From assembly GCA_964555685.1 (NCBI GenBank), contig CAZKTO010000038.1, positions 1 through 27,416 on the forward strand: a stretch of 27,416 nt of DNA, written 5' to 3'. A program made the translations under genes and the position numbers. Shown here piece after piece: positions 20,790 through 27,318 of the stretch. The notes below the pieces were generated by a model, which saw only the letters and a list, made by a program, of their open reading frames with translations, made no database searches and was not told the DNA's origin. Each line of letters starts with the position of its first letter. Positions within the stretch are counted from its first letter, which is position 1. This DNA comes from CAZKTO01 sp964555685. GTDB taxonomy: Bacteria > Chloroflexota > Dehalococcoidia > SHYB01.

Positions 20790-22337
20790 ATGCGCTCCTA
20801 CGACTACATCGTCGTCGGCTCCGGGATCGCCGGGCTCTACACCGCCATCCTGGCCCGCGAGGGCGGCTCCGTCCTGGTCCTTACCAAGGGCAGCCTGGAG
20901 GAGTGCAACACCCAGCACGCCCAGGGGGGGATCGCCGCCGCCCTGGGCCCCGGCGATAGCCCGGAGCTCCACGCCCGCGACACCGCGGCCGCCGGAGCCG
21001 GCCTCGGCGACCTGGCCAGCATCCAGATCATGGCCGGGGACGCCGCCGACCGCATCGCCGACCTCATCCGCTTCGGTGTCCCCTTCGATACGATCCATGG
21101 CGAGATCGCGTTGGCCAAGGAGGGCGCCCACAGCGTTGCCCGGGTCATCCACGCGGGCGGGGACGCCACCGGGCGCCACATCGAGCTCGCTCTCAGCCAG
21201 ACGGTCCGCCGCCGGCGCATCCCCGTGCGGGAGCACACGATGGTGGCGGAGGCGCTGGTGGAGGACGGCTCCGTCCGGGGCGTGCGGGCCCTGGACTCCC
21301 GCACCGGCGCCATCGAGGAGATCGCCTGTCAGCACCTGGTGCTGGCCACGGGAGGGGCCGGCCGTCTCTATCAGGTCACCACCAACTCGGAGGTCGTGAC
21401 GGGCGATGGCGTGGCCCTGGCCTTCCGCGCCGGCGCCCAGGTCATGGACATGGAGTTCTTCCAGTTCCATCCCACGGCCCTGCGGCTCTCCGGCGCACCG
21501 GCCTTCCTCATCTCCGAGGCCGTCCGCGGCGAGGGTGGCATCCTTCGCAACGCCGAGGGGCGCGCCTTCATGGAGGACTACGCGCCGCAACGGGAGCTGG
21601 CGCCGCGGGATGTCGTCGCCCGGGCCATCTGGGCTGAGATGCGCAAGGCCGGCTCCGGCCACGTCTACCTCGATATCCGCCAGCTCCCCCGCCGGACGGT
21701 GCAAGGGCGGTTCCCCCAGATCTATCAGTTCTGCCTCGACCACGGTCTGGACGTCACGAGCTCCCTCATCCCCGTCTCGCCGGCGGCCCACTACATGATG
21801 GGCGGCGTCAAGACCACCTCCTGCGGGGAGACGAACGTCCGGGGCCTCCTCGCCGCCGGCGAGACGGCCTGCACCGGCGCCCACGGCGCCAACCGGCTCG
21901 CCAGCAACTCGCTCCTCGAGACGATGGTCTTCGCCAAGCGGCTGGTGGACAGGACGCTGGGCGTGACGATGGAGTCGGCGCCGCCCGCCGGGCGCGTCGA
22001 GGAGGCGCGCCACCTGCCCCGACGCGTCGGGGTGGCCCCCGAGCGATACCCGGGCCCGGGGCTCGCCGCCCTCCAGCGCCTCATGTGGGACCGCGTCGGC
22101 ATCGTGCGCGATGGCGAGGGGCTCACCGCCGCCGCCAACACCCTCGCCGTGTGGGAGCGGCAGCTCCCGCCGTCCACGGACCGCCCATCCTCGGACCTGC
22201 GCAACGCCGTCCTCGCCGCCCGGCTCATCGCCGAGGCCGCCCTCGCCCGCGAGGAGAGCCGAGGCGCCCACTTCCGTTCGGACTTCCCCGAGCCCTCGCC
22301 CGCGTGGCTCAAGCACCTGGTATTTGTCCGGGGCTAG
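20790..22337 (+). CDS. nadB: L-aspartate oxidase NadB
   Basis: FAD enzyme that oxidises L-aspartate to iminoaspartate, the first step of de novo NAD synthesis. 515 residues. The FAD-binding GSGIAGLYTA (10-19) is followed by TQHAQGGIAAAL, HAGGDATGRHIE, VLATGGAGRLYQVTTNS, FQFHPTAL, SEAVRGEGGILRN, the active-site AAHYMMGGVKTT, and GETACTGAHGANRLASNSLLE. The helical C-terminal domain includes MWDRVGIVRDGEGL. A copy of the dispersed palindrome encodes PRRVG at 410-414, between the FAD-domain end and the helical domain. ATG at 20790, 32 bp after nadA; no strong RBS. nadC, the next pathway gene, is not in the window. Confidence 0.96.
   Translation: MRSYDYIVVGSGIAGLYTAILAREGGSVLVLTKGSLEECNTQHAQGGIAAALGPGDSPELHARDTAAAGAGLGDLASIQIMAGDAADRIADLIRFGVPFDTIHGEIALAKEGAHSVARVIHAGGDATGRHIELALSQTVRRRRIPVREHTMVAEALVEDGSVRGVRALDSRTGAIEEIACQHLVLATGGAGRLYQVTTNSEVVTGDGVALAFRAGAQVMDMEFFQFHPTALRLSGAPAFLISEAVRGEGGILRNAEGRAFMEDYAPQRELAPRDVVARAIWAEMRKAGSGHVYLDIRQLPRRTVQGRFPQIYQFCLDHGLDVTSSLIPVSPAAHYMMGGVKTTSCGETNVRGLLAAGETACTGAHGANRLASNSLLETMVFAKRLVDRTLGVTMESAPPAGRVEEARHLPRRVGVAPERYPGPGLAALQRLMWDRVGIVRDGEGLTAAANTLAVWERQLPPSTDRPSSDLRNAVLAARLIAEAALAREESRGAHFRSDFPEPSPAWLKHLVFVRG
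22017..22032. repeat. Dispersed palindrome CCCCGAC-GC-GTCGGGG (copy 5, inside nadB)
   Basis: A perfect 16-bp palindrome in the coding sequence, encoding Pro-Arg-Arg-Val-Gly at NadB residues 410-414, in the loop between the capping/FAD region and the C-terminal helical domain. Confidence 0.87.
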
Positions 22338-22371
22338 TCAGCGCACCACGGTACCGCCCGCCCCAGACTGC

Positions 22372-22377
22372 TATACT
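22372..22377 (+). promoter_or_regulatory. -10 box before the enoyl-CoA hydratase
   Basis: TATACT followed by GGCC, 46 nt before the ATG. The region 17 nt upstream (around 22349-22354) is a poor -35, so the promoter is only partly supported. Confidence 0.4.
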
Positions 22378-22423
22378 GGCCGCCGGACTGGATGGTTGAC
22401 CGTTGGCGCCGCCGGAGAGACCC

Positions 22424-23224
22424 ATGACCCAAGCCTCGCGCCCAGGCCACTTCCAGCGGCTGGAGCTCGCCCTGGGGAGCGATGTCGCAACCATCACGCT
22501 CCAGAGCCCGCCGGTCAACGCCCTGGGGCCCGCCGTGTTGAAGGAGCTGGACGCCGCCCTCGACACGATCCAGGCGGACGCGGCCGTGCGGGTCGTCGTG
22601 ATCACCGGGGGCGCGGGCCGGTTCTTTTCAGCCGGGGCCGACGTGGGCGAGATGGCGCGCAGCGCCTTCGACGATGTGGCCGCCTACGTCCACGCGGGAC
22701 GGGCCCTCTTCGACCGCATCGCGGCCTTCCCCAAGCCGGTCATCGCCGCCGTCAACGGCTTCGCGCTGGGTGGCGGCGCCGAGCTGGCCATGACCTGCGA
22801 CCTCTGCATCGCGGCCGAGAGCGCGCGTCTGGGCCTGCCAGAGATCAACCTGGGCCTGCTGCCCGGATGGGGCGGGGTCCAGCGGCTCGCCCGGGCCATC
22901 GGCAAGGGGCGGGCGCTGGAGGCTATCCTGACGGGCCGGACGCTGGAGGCGCAGGAGGCGCTGGCCCTGGGCCTCGTGGTCAAGGTCGTCCCGGACGCGG
23001 ACCTGACCGCGGCGGCGGCGGGGCTGGCCCAGCAGCTGGCCCGCAAAGCGCCCATCGCTCTCGCCGAGATCAAAGGGAGAATCGCCGGGGGGTTAGGGCA
23101 GCCCCTCGGCGATGCGGTGAAGGGCGATCTGGAGGCCTTCCTGCGGGTGCTGCGGACGGCGGACGCCCGCGAGGGGATGACGGCCTTTCTGGAGAAGCGA
23201 CAGCCTCGGTTCCAGGGCAGATAG
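22424..23224 (+). CDS. Enoyl-CoA hydratase/isomerase family protein
   Basis: Adds water across the 2,3 double bond of enoyl-CoA in fatty acid or related acyl-CoA breakdown. 266 residues of the crotonase fold. SPPVNAL (28-34) and FFSAGADVGEM (67-77) form the CoA and oxyanion-hole region. NGFALGGGAELAM (111-123) has the first catalytic Glu120, and LPEINLGLLPGWGG (138-151) the second, Glu140, so true hydratase activity is plausible. The ATG at 22424 has GGAGAG about 5 nt upstream; a TTG 21 nt earlier is in frame but lacks such a site. Together with the two CoA-transferases and the SDR it adds to an acyl-CoA metabolism theme, but it is not in an operon with them. Confidence 0.92.
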   Translation: MTQASRPGHFQRLELALGSDVATITLQSPPVNALGPAVLKELDAALDTIQADAAVRVVVITGGAGRFFSAGADVGEMARSAFDDVAAYVHAGRALFDRIAAFPKPVIAAVNGFALGGGAELAMTCDLCIAAESARLGLPEINLGLLPGWGGVQRLARAIGKGRALEAILTGRTLEAQEALALGLVVKVVPDADLTAAAAGLAQQLARKAPIALAEIKGRIAGGLGQPLGDAVKGDLEAFLRVLRTADAREGMTAFLEKRQPRFQGR

Positions 23225-23234
23225 CGGGGCCGCA

Positions 23235-23250
23235 CCCCGACTCGTCGGGG
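23235..23250. repeat. Dispersed palindrome CCCCGAC-TC-GTCGGGG (copy 6, intergenic)
   Basis: In the 45-bp gap between the hydratase stop and the transporter start, identical in its 16-bp core to the recF copy. Confidence 0.85.
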
Positions 23251-23269
23251 CGACGGGACGCGGCGTTGG

Positions 23270-24583
23270 GTGAGTGCGATGCTGAGAGGCCAGAGCCCGA
23301 GGGCGCGCCGGGAGGGTCCGGCGGGCGGCTACCTGGCCCGCGTTAGCCTGTTTGGATTCGGGATGACGGCGGTGGCAGCGGGCCTCACCATCGTCGTCCT
23401 GCCGACGCGGATCGCCGACCTCGCGCCCGAGGGCTCGAAGAACACCTACCTGGGTGTCCTGTCCTTCGTGGGGCTGCTGATCGCCGTTGCCGTGCAGCCC
23501 ATCGTCGGAGGGCTCAGCGACCGGGCCCGGACGCGATGGGGCCGGCGGGCGCCCTTCATCGCCGCAGGAGGCGTGGCGTCGGTCCCGCTCATCGTCGCGG
23601 TGGGCGTCGCCCCATCGTACGCTCTCCTCTTCGTCTTCATCTGCGCGCTGCAGATCACCGCCAACGCGGGCCTGGGACCGTACCAGGGCCTGGTTCGCGA
23701 CCTGGTGCCCCGCCACCGGCGCGGCGCGGCCTCCGGGATGAAGACGCTCATGGAGGTGGCCGGGGCGGTCCTCATCACGAGCGTCGTGGGCATCTTCATG
23801 GGCCGCTACGACGCGACGGGCCAGTTCCTGTGGATATGGGCCGCCTCGGGACTGCTGGGCGCCATGGCCCTGGCGGGGACTGCGGCGACGTCGCTCCTGG
23901 TGGCGCGGGCCCCCTTGAACCGCGAGGAGGCCGTGGAGCGCGGTCCAGCCCCGGTCTCGACGGCGCCCCACCCGGACTACAAGTGGTTCCTCCTCTCGCG
24001 TCTCTTCATCGCCATCGGCGCGGCGTCGCTGCAAACCTTCGCCCTCTTCTACCTGGAGGACGTGGTGGGCATCGCGAACCCCGCCGAGGAGCTCTGGAAG
24101 CTGGCCCTGGTCATCGGGGGAGCCCTGGCGCTGGCGGCCTATCCGGCGGGGGCGCTGGCGGACCGGGTGGGGCGGAAGCCGGTGCTGCTGGCCGCGGGGG
24201 TCTTGGGCGGCCTGGCGCCGGTGCTGCTGCTGACCTCCGGGAGCCTGGCCGGCGTGCTGGCGGTGGGCGGGCTCGCGGGCGTGGCCGGGGGGACGTACCT
24301 GGGGGCCAGCTGGGCCATGGCATCGGACATGGTCTCGTCGCGGCGGACGGCGCAGCAGCTCGGGTACGTGAACCTGGCGACGGCGCTGGGCGCGGGGCTG
24401 GCCCGGCTCAACGGCCTGTGGGTGGATGCGCTGAACGCCCGCAGCGAGGACCTGGGCTACTCAGTCCTGATGGTGCTCTGTGGTATCCTCTTTGTCGCCG
24501 GCGCGGCCCTGGTCCTCCACGTCCGCGCCGAGGCGCGCTCCCAGCCCGCCGCCGCGCTCGCGCCCAGCGACAGGCCGGCGTAG
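23270..24583 (+). CDS. MFS transporter (SLC45/GPH-like)
   Basis: An integral inner-membrane protein of 437 residues with about 12 hydrophobic segments. GGLSDRARTRWGRRAPFI (about 80-97) is the loop 2-3 signature as found in SLC45 and GPH sugar:cation symporters. The equivalent second-half motif is GALADRVGRKPVLLAAG (about 291-307). A charged central loop (about 215-245) separates the halves. Many members of this subgroup carry sugars, but the substrate cannot be read here. The start is GTG at 23270 or ATG at 23279, neither with a clear RBS. The DUF3090 gene follows after 4 bp, so they are probably co-transcribed. Confidence 0.85.
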   Translation: MSAMLRGQSPRARREGPAGGYLARVSLFGFGMTAVAAGLTIVVLPTRIADLAPEGSKNTYLGVLSFVGLLIAVAVQPIVGGLSDRARTRWGRRAPFIAAGGVASVPLIVAVGVAPSYALLFVFICALQITANAGLGPYQGLVRDLVPRHRRGAASGMKTLMEVAGAVLITSVVGIFMGRYDATGQFLWIWAASGLLGAMALAGTAATSLLVARAPLNREEAVERGPAPVSTAPHPDYKWFLLSRLFIAIGAASLQTFALFYLEDVVGIANPAEELWKLALVIGGALALAAYPAGALADRVGRKPVLLAAGVLGGLAPVLLLTSGSLAGVLAVGGLAGVAGGTYLGASWAMASDMVSSRRTAQQLGYVNLATALGAGLARLNGLWVDALNARSEDLGYSVLMVLCGILFVAGAALVLHVRAEARSQPAAALAPSDRPA

Positions 24584-24587
24584 TCCT

Positions 24588-25106
24588 ATGCCCACCGCCC
24601 GTCACAACCTGGGGATAGCCGTCTCGCTCAAGGCCGAGGCTCTGGGCCAGCCGGGCCAGCGCACGTTCCGGCTGGTGGTGGAGGCGGAGCGGGGCACGGC
24701 CACCATCTGGATGGAGAAGCAGCAGCTCTCGGCCCTGGCCCTCTCGATCAAGGGCGCGCTGGAGGAGGCCAAGGGCACGCCGGCGGCGCGGGCGGCGGGC
24801 CCTTCGCGTGCGGCGGCGCGGGAGCCGGCGTTCGAGTTCAAGGCCGGCGCCGTCGGGCTCACCTACGACGAGCGGACGGGCCGCCTCGGCATCCTCGCCT
24901 CGACGGCCGAGGATGCCGAGGCAAACCGGATCACGCTGGTCTGCTGGGCGCCCCACGACCTGGCAGCCGCCATGGCGGAGGCGGCGCTGGAGGCGGTGAC
25001 GGCGGGGCGGCCCGTCTGCCCCCTGTGCGGCGGCCCTATCGATCCCCTGGGGCACATGTGCCCCAGGGCCAACGGCCACGGGGCCATCGGGACGGTGGGG
25101 GTCTAG
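24588..25106 (+). CDS. DUF3090 family protein
   Basis: A 172-residue protein of unknown function. The family pattern is clear: LKAEALGQPGQRTFRLVVEAERGTATIWMEKQQLSALALSI (about 14-54), then a variable linker (about 60-80), FKAGAVGLTYDERTGRLGILA (about 84-104), and a C-terminal zinc-ribbon-like CPLCGGPIDPLGHMCPRANGH with Cys at about 145, 148 and 159, plus His157. DUF3090 in actinobacteria is often next to a phosphatase and a kinase-like (SCO1664-type) gene; that context is missing here. The start is the ATG at 24588, 4 bp after the transporter stop. An upstream start at 24480 would lie within the transporter gene and add only low-complexity residues. Confidence 0.8.
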   Translation: MPTARHNLGIAVSLKAEALGQPGQRTFRLVVEAERGTATIWMEKQQLSALALSIKGALEEAKGTPAARAAGPSRAAAREPAFEFKAGAVGLTYDERTGRLGILASTAEDAEANRITLVCWAPHDLAAAMAEAALEAVTAGRPVCPLCGGPIDPLGHMCPRANGHGAIGTVGV

Positions 25107-25118
25107 GGGGCGAGTCCC

Positions 25119-25147
25119 TTGACTGCGGCAACGCCAAGACGGATACT
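25119..25147 (+). promoter_or_regulatory. Promoter of the ArsR/DsrE/flavoprotein operon
   Basis: TTGACT (25119-25124), 17-nt spacer, GATACT (25142-25147). Leader about 40 nt. Confidence 0.6.
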
Positions 25148-25161
25148 GAGCAGCAGTTCAG

Positions 25162-25175
25162 GAGTTTCTAAACTC
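25162..25175. promoter_or_regulatory. Candidate operator for the ArsR-family regulator
   Basis: GAGTTT-CT-AAACTC, an AT-rich inverted repeat in otherwise GC-rich DNA, located at about +10 to +23 from the predicted start of transcription. Position and shape fit autorepression. Confidence 0.45.
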
Positions 25176-25192
25176 ATCAACCGGAGCGGCGG

Positions 25193-25579
25193 ATGAAAAC
25201 GAGCGACGAGGAACACCGCCTCTACGACCTCCACGCGGCCGTCTGCAAGACCTTCGCGAACCCGTGGCGACTCCGCATCGTAGAGGCGCTGGGGGGTGGA
25301 GAGCGCACCGTGTCGGAGCTCGTGGCCCTGCTTGGAGTCCCCAAGAGCAACGTCTCCCAGCACCTGGGGATCATGCGCGGCCAAGGCGTGGTGGCGCACC
25401 GCCGCGACGGGGCGCATGTGTTCTACCGCCTCACGAACCCGAAGATCCTACTCGCCTGTCGACTCATGCGCGAAGTCCTGATCGAGCGTATTGAAGGGGC
25501 CGCAGCGCTGTCTCACGTACAAACTCGTGCAAACTCGGACTCTGCCGCAGTACCCTCCGCAAGAAGGAGCGCGCGATGA
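25193..25579 (+). CDS. ArsR-family winged-helix regulator
   Basis: A 128-residue transcriptional repressor. TFANPWRLRIVEAL (20-33) is the typical helix 1-2 turn, and TVSELVALLGVPKSNVSQHLGIMRGQGVV (39-67) is the HTH with recognition helix SNVSQHL. RRDGAHVFYRL (70-80) is the wing. The tail beyond 105 is disordered. It has no arsenic-type CVC motif. Cys18 and Cys89, in helices 1 and 5, are the only two Cys and could form a thiol switch. They are not exactly where I recall the SqrR/BigR persulfide sensor Cys, so persulfide sensing is only a guess based on neighbours. ATG at 25193 with GGAG about 8 nt upstream. Its stop overlaps the DsrE start (ATGA). Confidence 0.88.
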   Translation: MKTSDEEHRLYDLHAAVCKTFANPWRLRIVEALGGGERTVSELVALLGVPKSNVSQHLGIMRGQGVVAHRRDGAHVFYRLTNPKILLACRLMREVLIERIEGAAALSHVQTRANSDSAAVPSARRSAR

Positions 25580-25944
25580 CTCAAGAGAACCGGCGGAAGA
25601 CTCTCCTGGTTCTGAACGATCCGCCCTACGGCACGGAACGTTCCTATAACGGTCTGCGCCTGGCCAACGCCCTGAGCAAGGACGAAGGCGACGAGGTGCG
25701 GGTTTTCCTGGTAGGGGATGCGGTCTCGTGCGGAAAGCGCGGGCAGCAGACGCCCAACGGGTTCTACAACCTCGAGCGGATGCTGAAGGTGGCCTCGCGG
25801 CAGCGCGTGACGATCGGCACCTGAGGGGCCTGCCTCGACGCCCGTGGCATTGGCGTCGGCGAGATGGCCGAGGGCGTTCAACGCAGTTCCTTGGACGAGC
25901 TGGCCTCCTGGGTGAGGTGGGCCGACAAGGTGATCGCCTTCTAG
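25576..25944 (+). CDS. DsrE-like sulfur-carrier protein, candidate selenoprotein (in-frame TGA = Sec83)
   Basis: Small cytosolic DsrE/DsrF-fold protein, likely to carry sulfur or reduce persulfides. Residues 8-32 (TLLVLNDPPYGTERSYNGLRLANAL) and 40-50 (EVRVFLVGDAV) are typical. After IGT (80-82) comes TGA at 25822-25824, then G-A-C-LDARGI (84-92) and a family-like tail ending WADKVIAF, with TAG at 25942. Members I remember read G-V-C-G-T-C-M-D-A-R-G here, so the TGA sits exactly on the first Cys of CxxC, giving U83-G-A-C86. The read-through length is 122 residues, normal for the family. A SECIS-like hairpin follows. Start ATG 25576, AAGGAG 6 nt upstream, overlapping the arsR stop. The alternative is a nonsense mutation (TGC/TGT to TGA) in a dying gene. 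Confidence 0.8.
25827..25869 (+). promoter_or_regulatory. Candidate bacterial SECIS hairpin
   Basis: GACGCC (25837-25842) pairs with GGCGTC (25852-25857) around a 9-nt loop CGTGGCATT, which has a G in its first two bases. The loop starts 18 nt after the TGA, inside the 16-37 nt window known for bacterial SECIS elements. Lower pairs CTC/GAG (25834-25836, 25861-25863) and GGCC/GGCC (25827-25830, 25866-25869) extend the stem with a 3-nt bulge and a small internal loop. Confidence 0.6.
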
Positions 25945-25978
25945 CCGAGAGTCCGGGCGGATGCAGCCCCGTTGTGGA

Positions 25979-26026
25979 GCGCCTTTGGCGCAGCGTTCGC
26001 GAGCGTCGCGACGGTCCACGCGGACC
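25979..26026. other. Two hairpins in the DsrE-flavoprotein spacer
   Basis: GCGCC-TTT-GGCGC (25979-25991) and GGTCC-ACGC-GGACC (26013-26026), in the 108-bp gap before the flavoprotein RBS. No T-run, so mRNA processing or stability elements are more likely than terminators. Confidence 0.4.
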
Positions 26027-26052
26027 GATGAGGCCGGGCAAGGAGGCGAACA

Positions 26053-27207
26053 ATGGCAGGGAAAACGGTCGTCATCCTGGGGGGCGGCGTAGGGGGGCTC
26101 GTAACGGCGAACGAGCTCCGGGCGCGAGTTGGCAAAGAGCACCGCGTGGTGCTCGTGGACCGGGAGGGCAGGCATGTGTTCTGGCCGTCGCTCCTGTGGC
26201 TCCAGGTGGGGCTGCGGGAGCCGCAGAGCATCGTGCGAGACCTGGCATCCCTGAAAAAGAAGGGCATCGAGGTCATCAAGGGCCAGGTGGAGCGGATCGA
26301 CCCGCAGCGCAAGGTCGTGCAGGTCGATAGCGTGGAGCTGGCCGCCGACTATCTGGTGCTCTCCCCCGGCGCCCACCTGGCGCCTGAGCAGGTGCCAGGC
26401 CTGACCGAGGCCGGCCACAACCTCTATACGCTGGAAGGGGCCACAGTGATCCGAGACGCACGAAAGGCGCTGACGGAAGGAACGCTGGTGGTGCTCGTCG
26501 CGAAGACGCCGTTCAAGTGCCCGGCGGCTCCCTACGAGGCGGCCATGCTGCTGGACTACGACCTCCGCAAACGGAAGGTGCGTGATCGCGTGGCCGTGAG
26601 CATCTACACCCCGGAGCTGGGGCCCATGCCGGTGGCGGGCCCGGAGGTCTCCGCCGGGGTGCGGCAGCTGGTCGAGCGTCGCGGCATCGCCTACTACCCC
26701 CAGCACCAGGTGACCGATGTCGACGCCCGCAGCAAGACCCTCCGCTTTGCGAGCGGCGCTCAGGTCCATTACGACCTCCTCGTGTACATCCCGCCCCACG
26801 GCGCTCCCAAAATCGTCCGAGAGGCTGGGCTCACCGGCGAGAGCGGCTGGGTGCCGGTCGACCGCCACACGATGGAGACCAAATGGCCCGGGGTGTATGC
26901 CATTGGAGACGTAACGGGTATTCCGCTGGCCGTGGGGATGCCGCTTCCCAAGGCAGGGGTGTTTGCCCGCGCCGAGGGCGAGGCGGTGGCAAAGACCATC
27001 GCGGCGCAGATTTCGGGCAAAGGGCAGCCAGGCGCGTTTGACGGACAGGGCGAGTGCTTCATCGAGGTCGGCGGCGGGAAGGCGGGGTTTGGCCGGGGAA
27101 ACTTCTATGCCGAGCCCAGGCCAGCGGTGAAGCTCCACATGCCCACGCGGTACTGGCACGCGGGCAAGGTCCTGTTCGAGAAGGACTGGATGCGGAGGTG
27201 GTTCTAG
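26053..27207 (+). CDS. Sulfide:quinone oxidoreductase-like FAD protein
   Basis: Flavoprotein of the SQR/FCSD family, 384 residues. GGGVGGLVTANEL (10-22) binds FAD ADP, LSPGAHL (103-109) and YAIGDVTGIP (282-291) are the second and third FAD blocks, and MPLPKAGVFA (296-305) is SQR-like. It has only two Cys: Cys156 in KTPFKCPAAPYE and Cys335 in GQGECFIEVG. These match by position the redox pair of sulfide:quinone oxidoreductases (about 156/347 in the Aquifex enzyme); the third, outer SQR Cys is absent. The C-terminal KVLFEKDWMRRWF is amphipathic and may anchor the protein to the membrane, as in SQR. ATG at 26053 with AAGGAGG 5-6 nt upstream. The electron acceptor is inferred, not shown. Confidence 0.85.
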   Translation: MAGKTVVILGGGVGGLVTANELRARVGKEHRVVLVDREGRHVFWPSLLWLQVGLREPQSIVRDLASLKKKGIEVIKGQVERIDPQRKVVQVDSVELAADYLVLSPGAHLAPEQVPGLTEAGHNLYTLEGATVIRDARKALTEGTLVVLVAKTPFKCPAAPYEAAMLLDYDLRKRKVRDRVAVSIYTPELGPMPVAGPEVSAGVRQLVERRGIAYYPQHQVTDVDARSKTLRFASGAQVHYDLLVYIPPHGAPKIVREAGLTGESGWVPVDRHTMETKWPGVYAIGDVTGIPLAVGMPLPKAGVFARAEGEAVAKTIAAQISGKGQPGAFDGQGECFIEVGGGKAGFGRGNFYAEPRPAVKLHMPTRYWHAGKVLFEKDWMRRWF

Positions 27208-27220
27208 CCAGAAACTACCT

Positions 27221-27264
27221 TGTCATTCTGAGCCCCGACAAAGTCGGGGCGAAGAATCTGGGGC
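27221..27264. repeat. Composite repeat: TGTCATTCTGAG...GAATCT with palindrome copy 7 inside
   Basis: TGTCATTCTGAG (27221-27232) and CGAAGAATCTGGGG (27250 on) are the arms of the same family as the 8635 element. Between them is CCCCGAC-AAA-GTCGGGG (27233-27249), the only copy with a 3-nt centre. It looks as if the palindrome was inserted into an older repeat. Confidence 0.8.
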
Positions 27265-27290
27265 TTGGGGGAGGTCTTCCCCTTCCCCAG

Positions 27291-27318
27291 ACCCCTCGGC
27301 CGCAGACGGCCTCGGGGT
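27291..27318. terminator. Hairpin after the flavoprotein gene
   Basis: ACCCC..GGCCG (27291-27302) pairs with CGGCC..GGGGT (27307-27318) apart from a 2x2 mismatch; loop CAGA. No T-run, so a factor-independent terminator is uncertain. 27319-27416 shows nothing I can identify. Confidence 0.35.

Noticed and set aside
20637..22316. Minus-strand open frame of 559 codons opposite nadB
   Set aside because: Shadow frame caused by third-position GC bias; NadB motifs are complete on the plus strand.
25576..25824. Reading the DsrE-like gene as an 82-residue protein ending at TGA
   Set aside because: It would lose the conserved CxxC-DARG active site and C-terminal helices, while the frame beyond the TGA stays family-like to a TAG.
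25979..26026. SECIS element in the spacer after the DsrE gene
   Set aside because: Bacterial SECIS elements lie within the coding region just after the UGA. These hairpins are more than 150 nt away.
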